From positions 1-21,853 of IMG/VR virus record IMGVR_UViG_3300034110_000714: 21,853 bases of DNA, one strand, 5' to 3'. Of the stretch, positions 6,643-13,015 are shown piece after piece (position 1 is the first letter of the stretch; every line of letters starts with the position of its first letter). The notes beneath the pieces were generated by a model, which saw nothing but the letters and a program-made list of their open reading frames with translations, was not told the origin of the DNA and ran no database searches. A program made the position numbers and the translations under genes. The DNA is from a virus.

Positions 6643-6962
6643 CACAGCACCTCGAATTGATCTCCCTCATACACAAACTGGAAGCCCATACAACGAGCAT
6701 CGTCAGTTAATGATGGGAACATTGGTGATCTTTCTTTTGAGCAGATAATGGCAATACATTCAGCCTTGCACTTATCTTCACGATCTACAGCCAAAATCAT
6801 TTCGTTATTATCTTCATCTGGTAGCGACTCAATAACACATGGAGCCAAATAACCAAACTCATCAGCAATACCCCAGGCGTAATCCCATGCTTTGTCACCA
6901 GTTTTGGCAATATGCACATCATTAAACTGGAATTCATTGTTTTGGTATTTGATTGTTTTCAT
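6642..6962 (-). CDS. Phage protein of unknown function (106 aa), first gene after the late leader
   Basis: The protein is acidic, with an N-terminal beta strand (TIKYQNNEFQFNDVHIA), an Asp/Glu-rich centre (ESLPDEDNNEMILAVDREDK) and four cysteines in the second half (about 42, 64, 68, 74 and 90 are candidates) without a clear metal motif. It is the first gene downstream of the structured leader and tR'-like terminator. It is therefore the first gene that depends on late antitermination, if that reading is right. The ribosome site before 6962 is weak. The family is unknown to me. Confidence 0.58.
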   Translation of the reverse strand: MKTIKYQNNEFQFNDVHIAKTGDKAWDYAWGIADEFGYLAPCVIESLPDEDNNEMILAVDREDKCKAECIAIICSKERSPMFPSLTDDARCMGFQFVYEGDQFEVL

Positions 6963-6991
6963 GATTGGCTCGGTTATTTTTAGAATCTGGG

Positions 6992-7077
6992 TGGCGGCAT
7001 TAATTTAAAAACCACTAGAAATTAATAGGACCGCCATTGGTGCCCTGATATTGCTTACACCAACATTTCTCAGGGCA
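6992..7077 (-). repeat. Two strong hairpins in the late-operon leader
   Basis: Directly downstream (on the minus strand) of the tR'-like terminator there is a perfect 8-bp inverted repeat, TGCCCTGA/TCAGGGCA (7077-7070 with 7048-7041, 21-base loop). A longer hairpin follows, pairing 7036-7031 with 6997-6992 (TGGCGG/CCGCCA) and 7026-7019 with 7006-6999 (ATTAATTT/AAATTAAT) around a small internal loop. No gene lies here. The structures may be RNA elements of the late leader; the function is unknown. Confidence 0.55.
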
Positions 7078-7105
7078 TTAAAAAAGCCCACCATTTGGCG
7101 AGCTT
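7078..7105 (-). terminator. tR'-like intrinsic terminator downstream of the late promoter
   Basis: On the minus strand AAGCTCGCC (7105-7097) pairs with GGTGGGCTT (7092-7084) in a nine-pair stem with two G-U pairs and the loop AAAT, followed by a run of T. It lies about 40-70 bases after the predicted start of the late transcript and before all packaging genes, like lambda tR'. It also ends transcripts that run on from the Q-like gene. Confidence 0.78.
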
Positions 7106-7141
7106 TTAAATCAATCTAGTGCCTTAACGTACACTTCGATC

Positions 7142-7181
7142 ACTATAACAGAAATATGCCATATCTTGTCCGGACAGTCAA
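7142..7181 (-). promoter_or_regulatory. Probable Q-dependent late promoter (pR'-like) with palindromes and a -10-like pause element
   Basis: The minus strand has TTGACT (7181-7176), a 17-base spacer and CATATT (7158-7153). The spacer contains the perfect palindrome TGTCCGGACA (7176-7167). ATATG-C-CATAT (7164-7154), a second dyad, covers the -10. TATAGT with an upstream TG (7147-7142) begins 11 bases after the -10 start, where lambdoid late promoters carry the second -10-like sequence that causes a sigma-dependent pause. The promoter sits directly after the Q-like gene and before the tR'-like terminator. Confidence 0.6.
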
Positions 7182-7189
7182 ATACTTAA

Positions 7190-7630
7190 TCAATCTAATT
7201 TCAAACGCTTATCGTGACCGGCTAAATAGAACTTTCCAGCGTACACCATGCCTTCTATTGAAGTTTTGCCCATGCCACGCTCATATGCCAACTGACGCAA
7301 AGACATTCCGCGCACACACTTGTCAATGAATATCTCAACCGCCACTTTCGCCGAAGCACAAACCGAACTCGACTTATTAAAATCAACAATCAACTTCCGC
7401 ACCTGCTCAGCTTCAAAATCACTAATCTGGCAAATGACCTGATCCTTACGTGGCGCCACCCCTTTGTTATTTTCAAGAATCAGCCAGTAGATCTGATTTA
7501 CCCCAAGTGAGTCCGGCTCATTACCCGACTTCATGCGTGAAATCTGGATGTATGCCCCATACTGCTTAAGCCAATCTTCAATACTAAAACGATCCCAGTT
7601 CATCACTTCCGCTTTAACCATCGCATTCAT
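7190..7630 (-). CDS. Q-like late-gene antiterminator
   Basis: The 146-aa protein matches the layout of phage antitermination Q proteins of the Phage_antitermQ type. An N-terminal W-x3-G-A segment (DWLKQYGAYIQISRMKSG, about 19-36) resembles the ERWGAWA start of that family. A central acidic helix follows (ISDFEAEQVRKLIVDF). A C-terminal sigma-4-like helix-turn-helix reads IDKCVRGMSLRQLAYERGMG, then KTSIEGMVYAGKFYLAG (about 102-138), compared with Y-x-GxSxRxIAxxLG in relatives. Such proteins bind at the late promoter, join RNA polymerase and make it ignore terminators. Position supports this: it is the last gene of the early operon, followed at once by a promoter and a terminator, then all packaging genes. 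GAGGGAATAGGG precedes the start. Confidence 0.72.
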   Translation of the reverse strand: MNAMVKAEVMNWDRFSIEDWLKQYGAYIQISRMKSGNEPDSLGVNQIYWLILENNKGVAPRKDQVICQISDFEAEQVRKLIVDFNKSSSVCASAKVAVEIFIDKCVRGMSLRQLAYERGMGKTSIEGMVYAGKFYLAGHDKRLKLD

Positions 7631-7642
7631 CCCTATTCCCTC

Positions 7643-7780
7643 TTAAATCTTCTCTAGTGCTACTGCACAGGCATAGCAACCAACCGTAATAATCGCTAAA
7701 GCAATGTTGTGCCCTGTTGACTTATCTTTTCCGCCACTAAATGTAGCCAATGTTCCAATTATTAAAAATAGGCTCAGCAT
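7643..7780 (-). CDS. Small membrane protein (45 aa)
   Basis: The ATG at 7780 overlaps the stop of the RuvC-like gene by one base (TGATG). The protein has two hydrophobic segments, LSLFLIIGTLATF (residues 2-14) and IALAIITVGCYACAVAL (26-42), separated by a short polar loop (SGGKDKSTGHN), so it is a probable two-pass inner-membrane protein. It lies between the resolvase and Q-like genes. The function is unknown. Confidence 0.5.
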   Translation of the reverse strand: MLSLFLIIGTLATFSGGKDKSTGHNIALAIITVGCYACAVALEKI

Positions 7781-8196
7781 CACTTCATCCCCACAATCAG
7801 CATCGCAGCATCCCGTTGCTCTTGATTCGTTCTGCCTTGCCAGCCTGTAATTCGATTAAAATCTTCTGCCTTCAACTTTGTACGTGTAGGCTTTACCAAT
7901 ACCACCGCTAAACCGCATTCTTTTGCCATTTCTGCGAGCAATTTACCTGTTGCGTGGTTCTCCCCTACATTCTTGGCAATCTTCTCTCCTGCGGTCTTAG
8001 AGTGACCAAAACGGAAGTTTGATTTTTTGTTCAACCAACCCGCTTCAATCACCACCTTCTTAATTTCATCCTGATGAGTGCGGAATAGCTCTACAGTTTC
8101 AGGAAGGGTTAAGTTTTTAAGTTCCAGTGACTGCCCTAAGACAGCCACTCCTGATTTTTCCAAGTCTGGATCGATGCCGATAATTAAGTCAGTCAT
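7780..8196 (-). CDS. RuvC-like Holliday junction resolvase (RNase H fold)
   Basis: This is a probable structure-specific endonuclease that resolves branched recombination intermediates before packaging. Numbered from the upstream GTG at 8202, the acidic residues of the RuvC/RNase-H fold are in place: D11 on the first strand (IIGIDPDLEKSGVAV), E53 on the next core strand (KVVIEAGW) and D131 in the C-terminal helix (EQRDAAMLIVG). The NHATGKLLAEMAKECGL and VKPTRTKLKAEDF segments match the middle of phage RuvC-like proteins. The ATG at 8196, with GAGG five bases upstream, is preferred over GTG at 8202. Cellular RuvC is longer (about 170 aa); this is the compact phage form, equivalent in role to lambda Rap. 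Confidence 0.8.
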   Translation of the reverse strand: MTDLIIGIDPDLEKSGVAVLGQSLELKNLTLPETVELFRTHQDEIKKVVIEAGWLNKKSNFRFGHSKTAGEKIAKNVGENHATGKLLAEMAKECGLAVVLVKPTRTKLKAEDFNRITGWQGRTNQEQRDAAMLIVGMK

Positions 8197-8488
8197 TGGC
8201 ACCTCGCTTCACTGGCGACATGCGTTCAAGTAGTTCCTTTTTAGCTTTTTCATGAGCTTCTTTGGCTTCACGCTCCCACTTAATGCGAAGATAAGTAGCC
8301 AAGGGCAAGGCAAGTACCACCAAACACAAAGAAAACAACCAGACAGTAATTACGAATACAGCTTTTGCGAAAACCTTGATTACACCCCGCAAGTCTTCAA
8401 GAGCATCCAAGACATCACAGCGCAAGTCTGAAAAAATACTTCTAGTACCGTTTTTAAATCCAACTATAGTTTTTAAGTGCTTATTCAT
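8189..8488 (-). CDS. Single-pass membrane protein of unknown function (99 aa)
   Basis: A soluble N-terminus (about 1-40) is followed by one long hydrophobic segment, FVITVWLFSLCLVVLALPLA (about 45-64). The charged helical tail (RIKWEREAKEAHEKAKKELLERM) is probably a coiled coil. There is no signal-peptide cleavage site; the topology looks like an internal anchor. It is coupled to its upstream neighbour by ATGA. The function is unknown. Confidence 0.6.
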   Translation of the reverse strand: MNKHLKTIVGFKNGTRSIFSDLRCDVLDALEDLRGVIKVFAKAVFVITVWLFSLCLVVLALPLATYLRIKWEREAKEAHEKAKKELLERMSPVKRGAND

Positions 8489-8832
8489 GACTCACCTCGC
8501 AGGGCTTGCTTCACATATCTAGCGAAATCACTCAAGCTATCAATATCACCATCTTCATAAATATCGATCACGCGCTGAACCTCACTTAATTTGGCTTTAA
8601 GCTCATCAATCTCACCCTGGCGAGCATTCCAGCCTTTGGTGTGCCATTCTTGAGTGATAGCAACAAATTCATCCTTAGAGAGCTGACGTTGTGTGTTCCA
8701 ACCCTGATAAGTCATCTGAACCGGCAGCACCCGATAAACATCACCATCCTTATCAAACAGCTTGTCACCATGGATGAATCGCATGTTTGTGTAGAAGTCC
8801 TGATCCTCAAACCACTTTTCAAAATCATTCAT
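8485..8832 (-). CDS. Phage protein of unknown function (115 aa)
   Basis: The protein begins MNDFEKWFEDQDFYTNMRF, of a form common in small phage proteins annotated only as hypothetical. Trp-rich strands follow (YRVLPVQMTYQGWNTQRQL, EWHTKGWNARQGEID), then a helix that may coil (IDELKAKLSEVQRVID). The ATG at 8832, with AAGGTGA upstream, is preferred over TTG at 8838. It overlaps the downstream gene by four bases and is part of the same coupled string. No function is assigned. Confidence 0.62.
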   Translation of the reverse strand: MNDFEKWFEDQDFYTNMRFIHGDKLFDKDGDVYRVLPVQMTYQGWNTQRQLSKDEFVAITQEWHTKGWNARQGEIDELKAKLSEVQRVIDIYEDGDIDSLSDFARYVKQALRGES

Positions 8833-9049
8833 GCTCAATCACCTTCGTATTCGGGCTAATGTGGTTTTTGATGTCACTACAATGGTCAGTTTCCTCATCC
8901 GACCACCGCTGCGCATTTAGCTCAAAAGGCTCTGTTTTTTGTTCTGAGCAGCAAGTGCAGATAAGTTGACGTTTGGTGTCCCCAATTTTGGAAATATTTT
9001 CCCAACCATGGTCACATTCCTTTAATTCTGTTTTTTCGATTAAGTTCAT
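8825..9049 (-). CDS. Small zinc-binding-type protein (74 aa)
   Basis: C12-x-H14 in ECDHGWENI and a C31-x-CC cluster in LICTCCSEQK form a short zinc-ribbon-like pattern (two ligands, about 16 residues, two ligands). The C-terminal half is polar (ETDHCSDIKNHISPNTKVIEHE). The start overlaps the upstream stop by ATGA. The family is unknown, though zinc-ribbon phage proteins of this size are frequent in early operons. Confidence 0.55.
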   Translation of the reverse strand: MNLIEKTELKECDHGWENISKIGDTKRQLICTCCSEQKTEPFELNAQRWSDEETDHCSDIKNHISPNTKVIEHE

Positions 9050-9558
9050 GCTGCTTTCCTTTTTTGATATCTTCTTTTTTGTATTGTTTTTTCTTTAAGC
9101 ACCTTCCTTTTAAGCACTTCATCGTCGCGCAATTTCTGCAATTCTTCGGCCTTCGATATCACCGCACAGATTTGCTTGTACTCACCCCGAGTTAAGCGGT
9201 TGCTATGACCCATCACCGTGGTATGTCTAATTCGTTGAAGCGAAATACCAGTTAATTCAGACAAAATATTGCGCCTCGGGTTCGAATGTCCGCCCGAATT
9301 ACACCAGTTCGCCAGGCGCGTTTTCTGGTACTGGGAAATATATCCATTTTCACTGCTTTCCACTGTTGACCGCTGTGGACGTGGTTTAAATTCCGTACCT
9401 GGTAACTGCTCAACCTGACCACCACTCTTAAGAAACTTCTTAACGTCACGGTTTAGCTGTTTACGCAGCTTTTCTCTCTCAGTCGGAACCGCTGTTGATT
9501 TACGCGCTACGCTTTCAGCTTTTACGAGTTCTAAAAATTCTGATTTATTGATGTTCAT
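9046..9558 (-). CDS. Basic DNA-binding-like phage protein (170 aa)
   Basis: The protein is strongly basic. Residues 25-65 are charged and Pro-rich. A possible helix-turn-helix region lies at about 95-135 (RRNILSELTGISLQRIRHTT, then GEYKQICAVI). The tail at 148-170 is a run of Lys and Arg (LKRKVLKEKTIQKRRYQKRK), suited to nucleic-acid contact. It is coupled by ATGA overlaps to both neighbours. I do not recognise a named family. Context beside a winged-helix protein and replication genes suggests a regulatory or DNA-binding role, which is inference. Confidence 0.58.
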   Translation of the reverse strand: MNINKSEFLELVKAESVARKSTAVPTEREKLRKQLNRDVKKFLKSGGQVEQLPGTEFKPRPQRSTVESSENGYISQYQKTRLANWCNSGGHSNPRRNILSELTGISLQRIRHTTVMGHSNRLTRGEYKQICAVISKAEELQKLRDDEVLKRKVLKEKTIQKRRYQKRKAA

Positions 9559-9818
9559 CCCTGTACTCCAAATAACTGTTTAGCCTTACCTGTCAGGTAG
9601 TATCTGTACTCTTCGCCACTCTTGGCTTTGGCATACAAAAGACCAATCTGAACAAGGTTTTTTAAATATCGCTGTACTGCACGTTTCGTCACATCTGGCA
9701 TAACTTGCTGCTGAATTTCAGATGCCGTTGCTACTGGGGTGTTTTTGATAGCCAGGAGAACATCAATTCCACGTTCCAGAACGGCAGCACTATTGAGCTT
9801 TGATAATGATTGGTTCAT
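9555..9818 (-). CDS. Small winged-helix protein (87 aa)
   Basis: The frame is open to 9947, but the ATG at 9818 overlaps the methyltransferase stop as ATGA and removes a long overlap, so that start is chosen. The protein reads as a winged helix-turn-helix like IclR/MarR N-terminal domains: VLERGIDVLLAIKNTP (helix 1), TASEIQQQVM (helix 2), KRAVQRYLKNLVQIGLL (recognition helix), then the wing AKAKSGEEYRYYLT. It is probably a DNA-binding regulator or accessory factor. There is no effector domain. Confidence 0.68.
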   Translation of the reverse strand: MNQSLSKLNSAAVLERGIDVLLAIKNTPVATASEIQQQVMPDVTKRAVQRYLKNLVQIGLLYAKAKSGEEYRYYLTGKAKQLFGVQG

Positions 9819-10579
9819 GCGGCACCTCCGAATAAATCTGGTTGACGATCTTTTTCGGTACCAGCCAAAGCAATTCGCTCTTGTGCTACCAGAAAGTATT
9901 TTTCTTCTTTCTCGATCCCAATGAAGTGACGGCCAGTATTTACACAAGCAACACCAGTGGTACCGCTGCCCATGGTGTTGTCGAGTACTGTTTCACCTTC
10001 ATTGGTATATGTGCGAATTAAGTGTTCACAAAGCTCAACTGGTTTTTGAGTTGGGTGAAAAGCTTGTTTTTGCTTATCAGAACTAAATACCTGAACTGAT
10101 CTCGGGTACCGTTCAGTTGAGTCGTAATCCTTAATATTTAGTTGTTTTCCATAGTGCTCAGAACCTACTAATTTCTTCTTGGCAGTTTTACGCTCATGGC
10201 CATAAGTTTTTTGAGGGTTGTAGGTTGGCTGTGACTTATAGAAAACCAGAATATTTTCATGAGCACGTAACGGCTGCTTTCTAGCATTCAAGAAACCGGT
10301 TGCATTAGGCTTTTCCCAGATCCACTCATAGCGGAACAATTTCAGGTTTGAGCATGCGAGTACTGCGGTAAATGGCTGTGCACCAAACAAAACAATTGCG
10401 CCATTTTCTTTGATGACTCGCTCATACTCAGGCCATAATTTTTCAAACGGAATGACAGCATCCCAGCTGCAGCAAGTGGTACCGTAAGGCAAATCACAAA
10501 GAATCATGTCCACGGTACCGCTTTCGATTTCCTTCATGCGCTCAAGGCAGTCACCGAGCATTAAGTTGAATTCCTTCAC
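9815..10579 (-). CDS. Orphan DNA methyltransferase (beta-class N6-adenine/N4-cytosine)
   Basis: This S-adenosylmethionine-dependent DNA methylase has motif order IV-X-I, as in the beta class. The catalytic motif is DLPYG at residues 29-33, a DPPY variant. The AdoMet-binding part is at the C-terminus, with HPTQKPVELCEHLIRTYT (175-192) and D200-NTMGSGTTG, then FIGIE. The 254-aa length is usual for phage enzymes of the SAM-dependent DNA modification type. It has no partner restriction gene beside it. The likely role is protection of phage DNA from host restriction or control of replication/packaging; the target sequence cannot be read from the gene. It starts at GTG (10579), overlapping the P-like gene stop by four bases. 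Confidence 0.9.
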   Translation of the reverse strand: MKEFNLMLGDCLERMKEIESGTVDMILCDLPYGTTCCSWDAVIPFEKLWPEYERVIKENGAIVLFGAQPFTAVLACSNLKLFRYEWIWEKPNATGFLNARKQPLRAHENILVFYKSQPTYNPQKTYGHERKTAKKKLVGSEHYGKQLNIKDYDSTERYPRSVQVFSSDKQKQAFHPTQKPVELCEHLIRTYTNEGETVLDNTMGSGTTGVACVNTGRHFIGIEKEEKYFLVAQERIALAGTEKDRQPDLFGGAA

Positions 10580-11277
10580 ACCCCACCCCCTGCGCTTTGC
10601 CCTACACGCTTAATTTTCTGCTTGGCTTCTTCCAGGTACTTTTTAAGCTCATCACCTTGAAGTGGCTTGCCAAGCACTGGTGCAGGCCCATGACCCCAAT
10701 CACCAAGATCAACCACCATCTTTTTCTCAATAGCGACTGGTTTAACCCAGATTGCTTGCTGTTGCCCTTGTTCGGCATATTCCTTAACTACGTCCACATA
10801 GTTATCTTTAAACGCCTCATACGCTAAATAAGAGGCTCTATCGACGTTCTTTGCCCACTGGATATCAGCAAACATTTCATAGCAGCGGTCATACGCCTCT
10901 TTTTCGGCATTCGTAATCGGGTGGTTGTTATCACCAAGCCATTTCACGATATTGCCCAGTGCTGCATGCTTCCCTTTGAATGAATCCACAACACGTTGCT
11001 GCTCAGTACCAAAACCTGTAATCCCAAGGCACCATTTGCGGAACATTGCCGGATCTGGACAAAAGCCGTTATCACGAACCATGCGAAGGCCTAGATCAAT
11101 TTCCTCTCTGGAGAGCCCTTCGATACAGATTTTCATTGCCTGACCAATTGCTTCAATCGGCATACCTTCAAATGTTTTTTCAAAAGAGCGCGGCGCAATT
11201 GCTTTGAAGATTCCAACCAGTTGACCAGTCTTGATTGGCTGAACCGCAGTTTGTTGATTAGTAACCATAGCTGTCAT
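10576..11277 (-). CDS. Replication protein P-like helicase loader
   Basis: The 233-aa protein follows the O-like initiator, the place of lambda P, which brings the host DnaB helicase to the origin. The region FKAIAPRSFEKTF through GLRMVRDNGFCPDPAMFRKWC (about 24-83) resembles phage P-type proteins, which share a pFlPsPgqFvaWC signature there. The middle is helical (ITNAEKEAYDRCYEMF). The C-terminal part holds a GDWGHGPAPVLGKPL segment and a basic tail. GAGGAG seven bases upstream supports the start at 11277. Twenty bases overlap the O-like gene. There is no Walker motif, so a DnaC-type ATPase loader is unlikely. Confidence 0.65.
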   Translation of the reverse strand: MTAMVTNQQTAVQPIKTGQLVGIFKAIAPRSFEKTFEGMPIEAIGQAMKICIEGLSREEIDLGLRMVRDNGFCPDPAMFRKWCLGITGFGTEQQRVVDSFKGKHAALGNIVKWLGDNNHPITNAEKEAYDRCYEMFADIQWAKNVDRASYLAYEAFKDNYVDVVKEYAEQGQQQAIWVKPVAIEKKMVVDLGDWGHGPAPVLGKPLQGDELKKYLEEAKQKIKRVGQSAGGGV

Positions 11278-12217
11278 TGCCCTGCTCCTCTTTTGCGATC
11301 AACTGTTGGATTTCATCCCAGCGAGATGGTTTGTTTTGTTGTCCAGGTGTGAATTGCTGCTTTGGTGCAAACAAACCTTGATAGTTGCCAGTGATTGAAG
11401 TTTTTAAAGACTCATTGCTGCCATCAAATCCCCATTTCTGGAAATCTTTGTAAATCGCATTTAGGGCATTTTTGGTCAGTTTGGTTTTTGCTGTTTGAGA
11501 GCGACTAGAAACGTATTGCTCCCAAAGAGAGAAATCACAGAGAAGTGAAAATCTTTCTGAAGTCAGTTTGATCACTTCGTCATAAGATAATTTACGAGCC
11601 TTGTCTTTGCGCTCAGCTTCGGCTTTTGCTTTTTCCTGTTTTTCAAGAAATAGGCTGTTGTTAAAAATAATGATTAACTTTTTAGAGCGAAGCGGGCTTA
11701 TATAAATATCTATATTTAAATATCTATAAGTAATATCTATTGAGTGTTCAGTTGGTGAACTAGGTTGCGGTTCACTTTCTGAACTAGTGCGGTTCACTTC
11801 CTGAACTAGTTTAGATTTTGAACTAGTCTTTTTGCTGAACTTCTCAACCAGAGAAACCTCATTTAAAAGATACTTATTTCCAAACTTTGGATGGCTCCCA
11901 ATGATGCTAATAACCCCAAGTTCAGTCAGCTCTTTAAGGCCTTTTGCAACAGTTGCCCGCCCAAGAGTGCGAGATCCAACAAGGTTTTTGTTGCCTTGCA
12001 GTTGAGAGTAACTAACGTAATCAGATTCCTTATTAAATCCAGTTAGGTAATTCTCCAATCGCGCATAGATCCGCATTGCCGCATCACTCAAGAAAGGCTC
12101 AACTTCATTGCGGTAAAGGCGGCTTGACATGACATAACCCTTGTCAAATTTGTCGGCCATTTTTTTACCTTTGCTGAAAGGGACAATGTTGTCCTCATGT
12201 TTTTTTAGGGCTGTCAT
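11258..12217 (-). CDS. Replication initiator O-like protein containing the origin in its gene
   Basis: The 319-aa protein is a probable origin-binding initiator. Residues about 28-120 form a winged-helix domain like phage O/RepA-type N-termini (GYVMSSRLYRNEVEPFLSDA, then TLGRATVAKGLKELTELGVI). Residues about 125-175 are a Ser/Pro/Glu-rich linker encoded by the iteron and AT-rich repeats of the origin. The C-terminal part (LSYDEVIKLTSERF, then LWEQYVSSRSQ and LTKNALNAIYKDFQKWG) is like replication proteins that contact P. The ATG at 12217 has a perfect AAGGAG seven bases upstream and overlaps the preceding stop (ATGA), so it is better than the more upstream codon at 12241. Order O then P then methylase fits a lambda-like replication module. 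Confidence 0.8.
   Translation of the reverse strand: MTALKKHEDNIVPFSKGKKMADKFDKGYVMSSRLYRNEVEPFLSDAAMRIYARLENYLTGFNKESDYVSYSQLQGNKNLVGSRTLGRATVAKGLKELTELGVISIIGSHPKFGNKYLLNEVSLVEKFSKKTSSKSKLVQEVNRTSSESEPQPSSPTEHSIDITYRYLNIDIYISPLRSKKLIIIFNNSLFLEKQEKAKAEAERKDKARKLSYDEVIKLTSERFSLLCDFSLWEQYVSSRSQTAKTKLTKNALNAIYKDFQKWGFDGSNESLKTSITGNYQGLFAPKQQFTPGQQNKPSRWDEIQQLIAKEEQGNDSYGY
11705..11840. other. Phage replication origin: iterons plus AT-rich repeats inside the O-like gene
   Basis: Three perfect 15-bp dyads GTTCA-N5-TGAAC stand at 11746-11760, 11770-11784 and 11792-11806. A degenerate copy (GTTTA-N5-TGAAC) is at 11809-11823, and an isolated TGAAC lies at 11836-11840. Immediately to one side is a very AT-rich tract with three direct repeats AATATCTAT at 11705, 11719 and 11732 (13-14-bp spacing). 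Initiator-binding iterons next to an AT-rich unwinding region inside the initiator gene are the architecture of the lambda origin. Confidence 0.8.
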
Positions 12218-12954
12218 GCGGCTACTCCTTGCTCTAACCACTTCGCAATGCGAGTAATCAATTTTTGAGTAAGTTTTACCTGTGTGAATACCTTTTCACC
12301 CGACTCAAATAAGCGGGGTGCGGAAGTCACAACATGAATAAGCTTTTGATCAATAGATTTTTGATAGGCTTGAATTTTCCCGTACTGGTCGCGGTATACA
12401 ACCTTGTGGTCAATAAGGTATTGAACCAATTGATTTTGACCAACCTTGAGAACTTTTGCGGATTCACGAATACCAAGCACATTGGTGCAGTCAGCAATGC
12501 GATCTAGACCTTTGGCTTTTGGCTCCAGTACTGCTACTTTTTGAGTAAGCTCAATATTAAGCTTGGCTTGAACTTCGATTGCTTGGAGTAGGTGTGCTGG
12601 ATTAGTGATGTCAAAGCTATTTTTAGCCTTAAGTGCTTCTTCCATTGCGGTCATGCGGTCAAACACTTGAGCTTGTAGCTCATAGCTATATGACATTGCC
12701 ATCAAGCAAGCTTCGCGTTTTGGGAAGTGGTAGCAAGGATAAGTGCGACCTTTAGGGTCTTTGTAATCTCCCAAAAAAATGGGAGATTGATTTTCACCTA
12801 AAACCTTCGGCACTTTTGCCATAAAGTGGTCATGGCGAAGTTGCACTGGGTTGCTTTCGTTTTTAGCGCGGTATTCGTTAATAAAGTCAACAATCTCAAG
12901 TGATGACATTGTTACTTCGTTTATGTTAAAATTTCCTTGTGTTAACATATTCAT
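12214..12954 (-). CDS. Rha family regulatory protein with KilAC/ANT C-terminal domain
   Basis: The protein has two domains. Residues about 16-105 match the phage Rha regulatory domain: SSLEIVDFINEYR, LRHDHFMAKVPKVLG, YPCYHFPKREACLMAMSYS, VFDRMTAMEE. Residues about 120-240 match the KilAC/ANT domain found in phage antirepressors: KLNIELTQKVAVLEPKAKGLDRIADCTN, SAKVLKVGQNQLVQYL, IDHKVVYRD, then KLTQKLITRIAKWL. The ANT domain binds DNA; such proteins act as antirepressors or early regulators, and Rha affects growth in IHF-deficient hosts. AGGAAA upstream supports the start at 12954. It lies downstream of a terminator that separates it from the CII-like gene, so its expression needs readthrough. 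Confidence 0.85.
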   Translation of the reverse strand: MNMLTQGNFNINEVTMSSLEIVDFINEYRAKNESNPVQLRHDHFMAKVPKVLGENQSPIFLGDYKDPKGRTYPCYHFPKREACLMAMSYSYELQAQVFDRMTAMEEALKAKNSFDITNPAHLLQAIEVQAKLNIELTQKVAVLEPKAKGLDRIADCTNVLGIRESAKVLKVGQNQLVQYLIDHKVVYRDQYGKIQAYQKSIDQKLIHVVTSAPRLFESGEKVFTQVKLTQKLITRIAKWLEQGVAA

Positions 12955-12986
12955 GTTTACTTTCCTGTCAGTTAGTGAACAACCGG

Positions 12987-13015
12987 AAAAGCCTGATCTC
13001 GTAAATCAGGCTTTT
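12987..13015 (-). terminator. tR1-like terminator between the CII-like and Rha genes
   Basis: There is a perfect 11-bp inverted repeat, AAAAGCCTGAT/ATCAGGCTTTT, with a 7-base loop. The U-tract is part of the stem, so it could work in both directions. The stop codon of the CII-like gene lies inside the stem. It separates the regulators from the replication genes, the position of a lambda tR1-type terminator. Confidence 0.8.

Noticed and set aside
9815-9947. N-terminal extension of the winged-helix gene up to 9947
   Set aside because: It overlaps the methyltransferase gene by more than 130 bases and reads as a basic random peptide; the ATG at 9818 is coupled by ATGA.
12765-12788. Inverted repeat AATCTCCC/GGGAGATT inside the Rha gene
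   Set aside because: It is a perfect 8-bp dyad with an A-rich loop, but lies in the coding sequence of a conserved segment and has no U-tract after it; probably chance.
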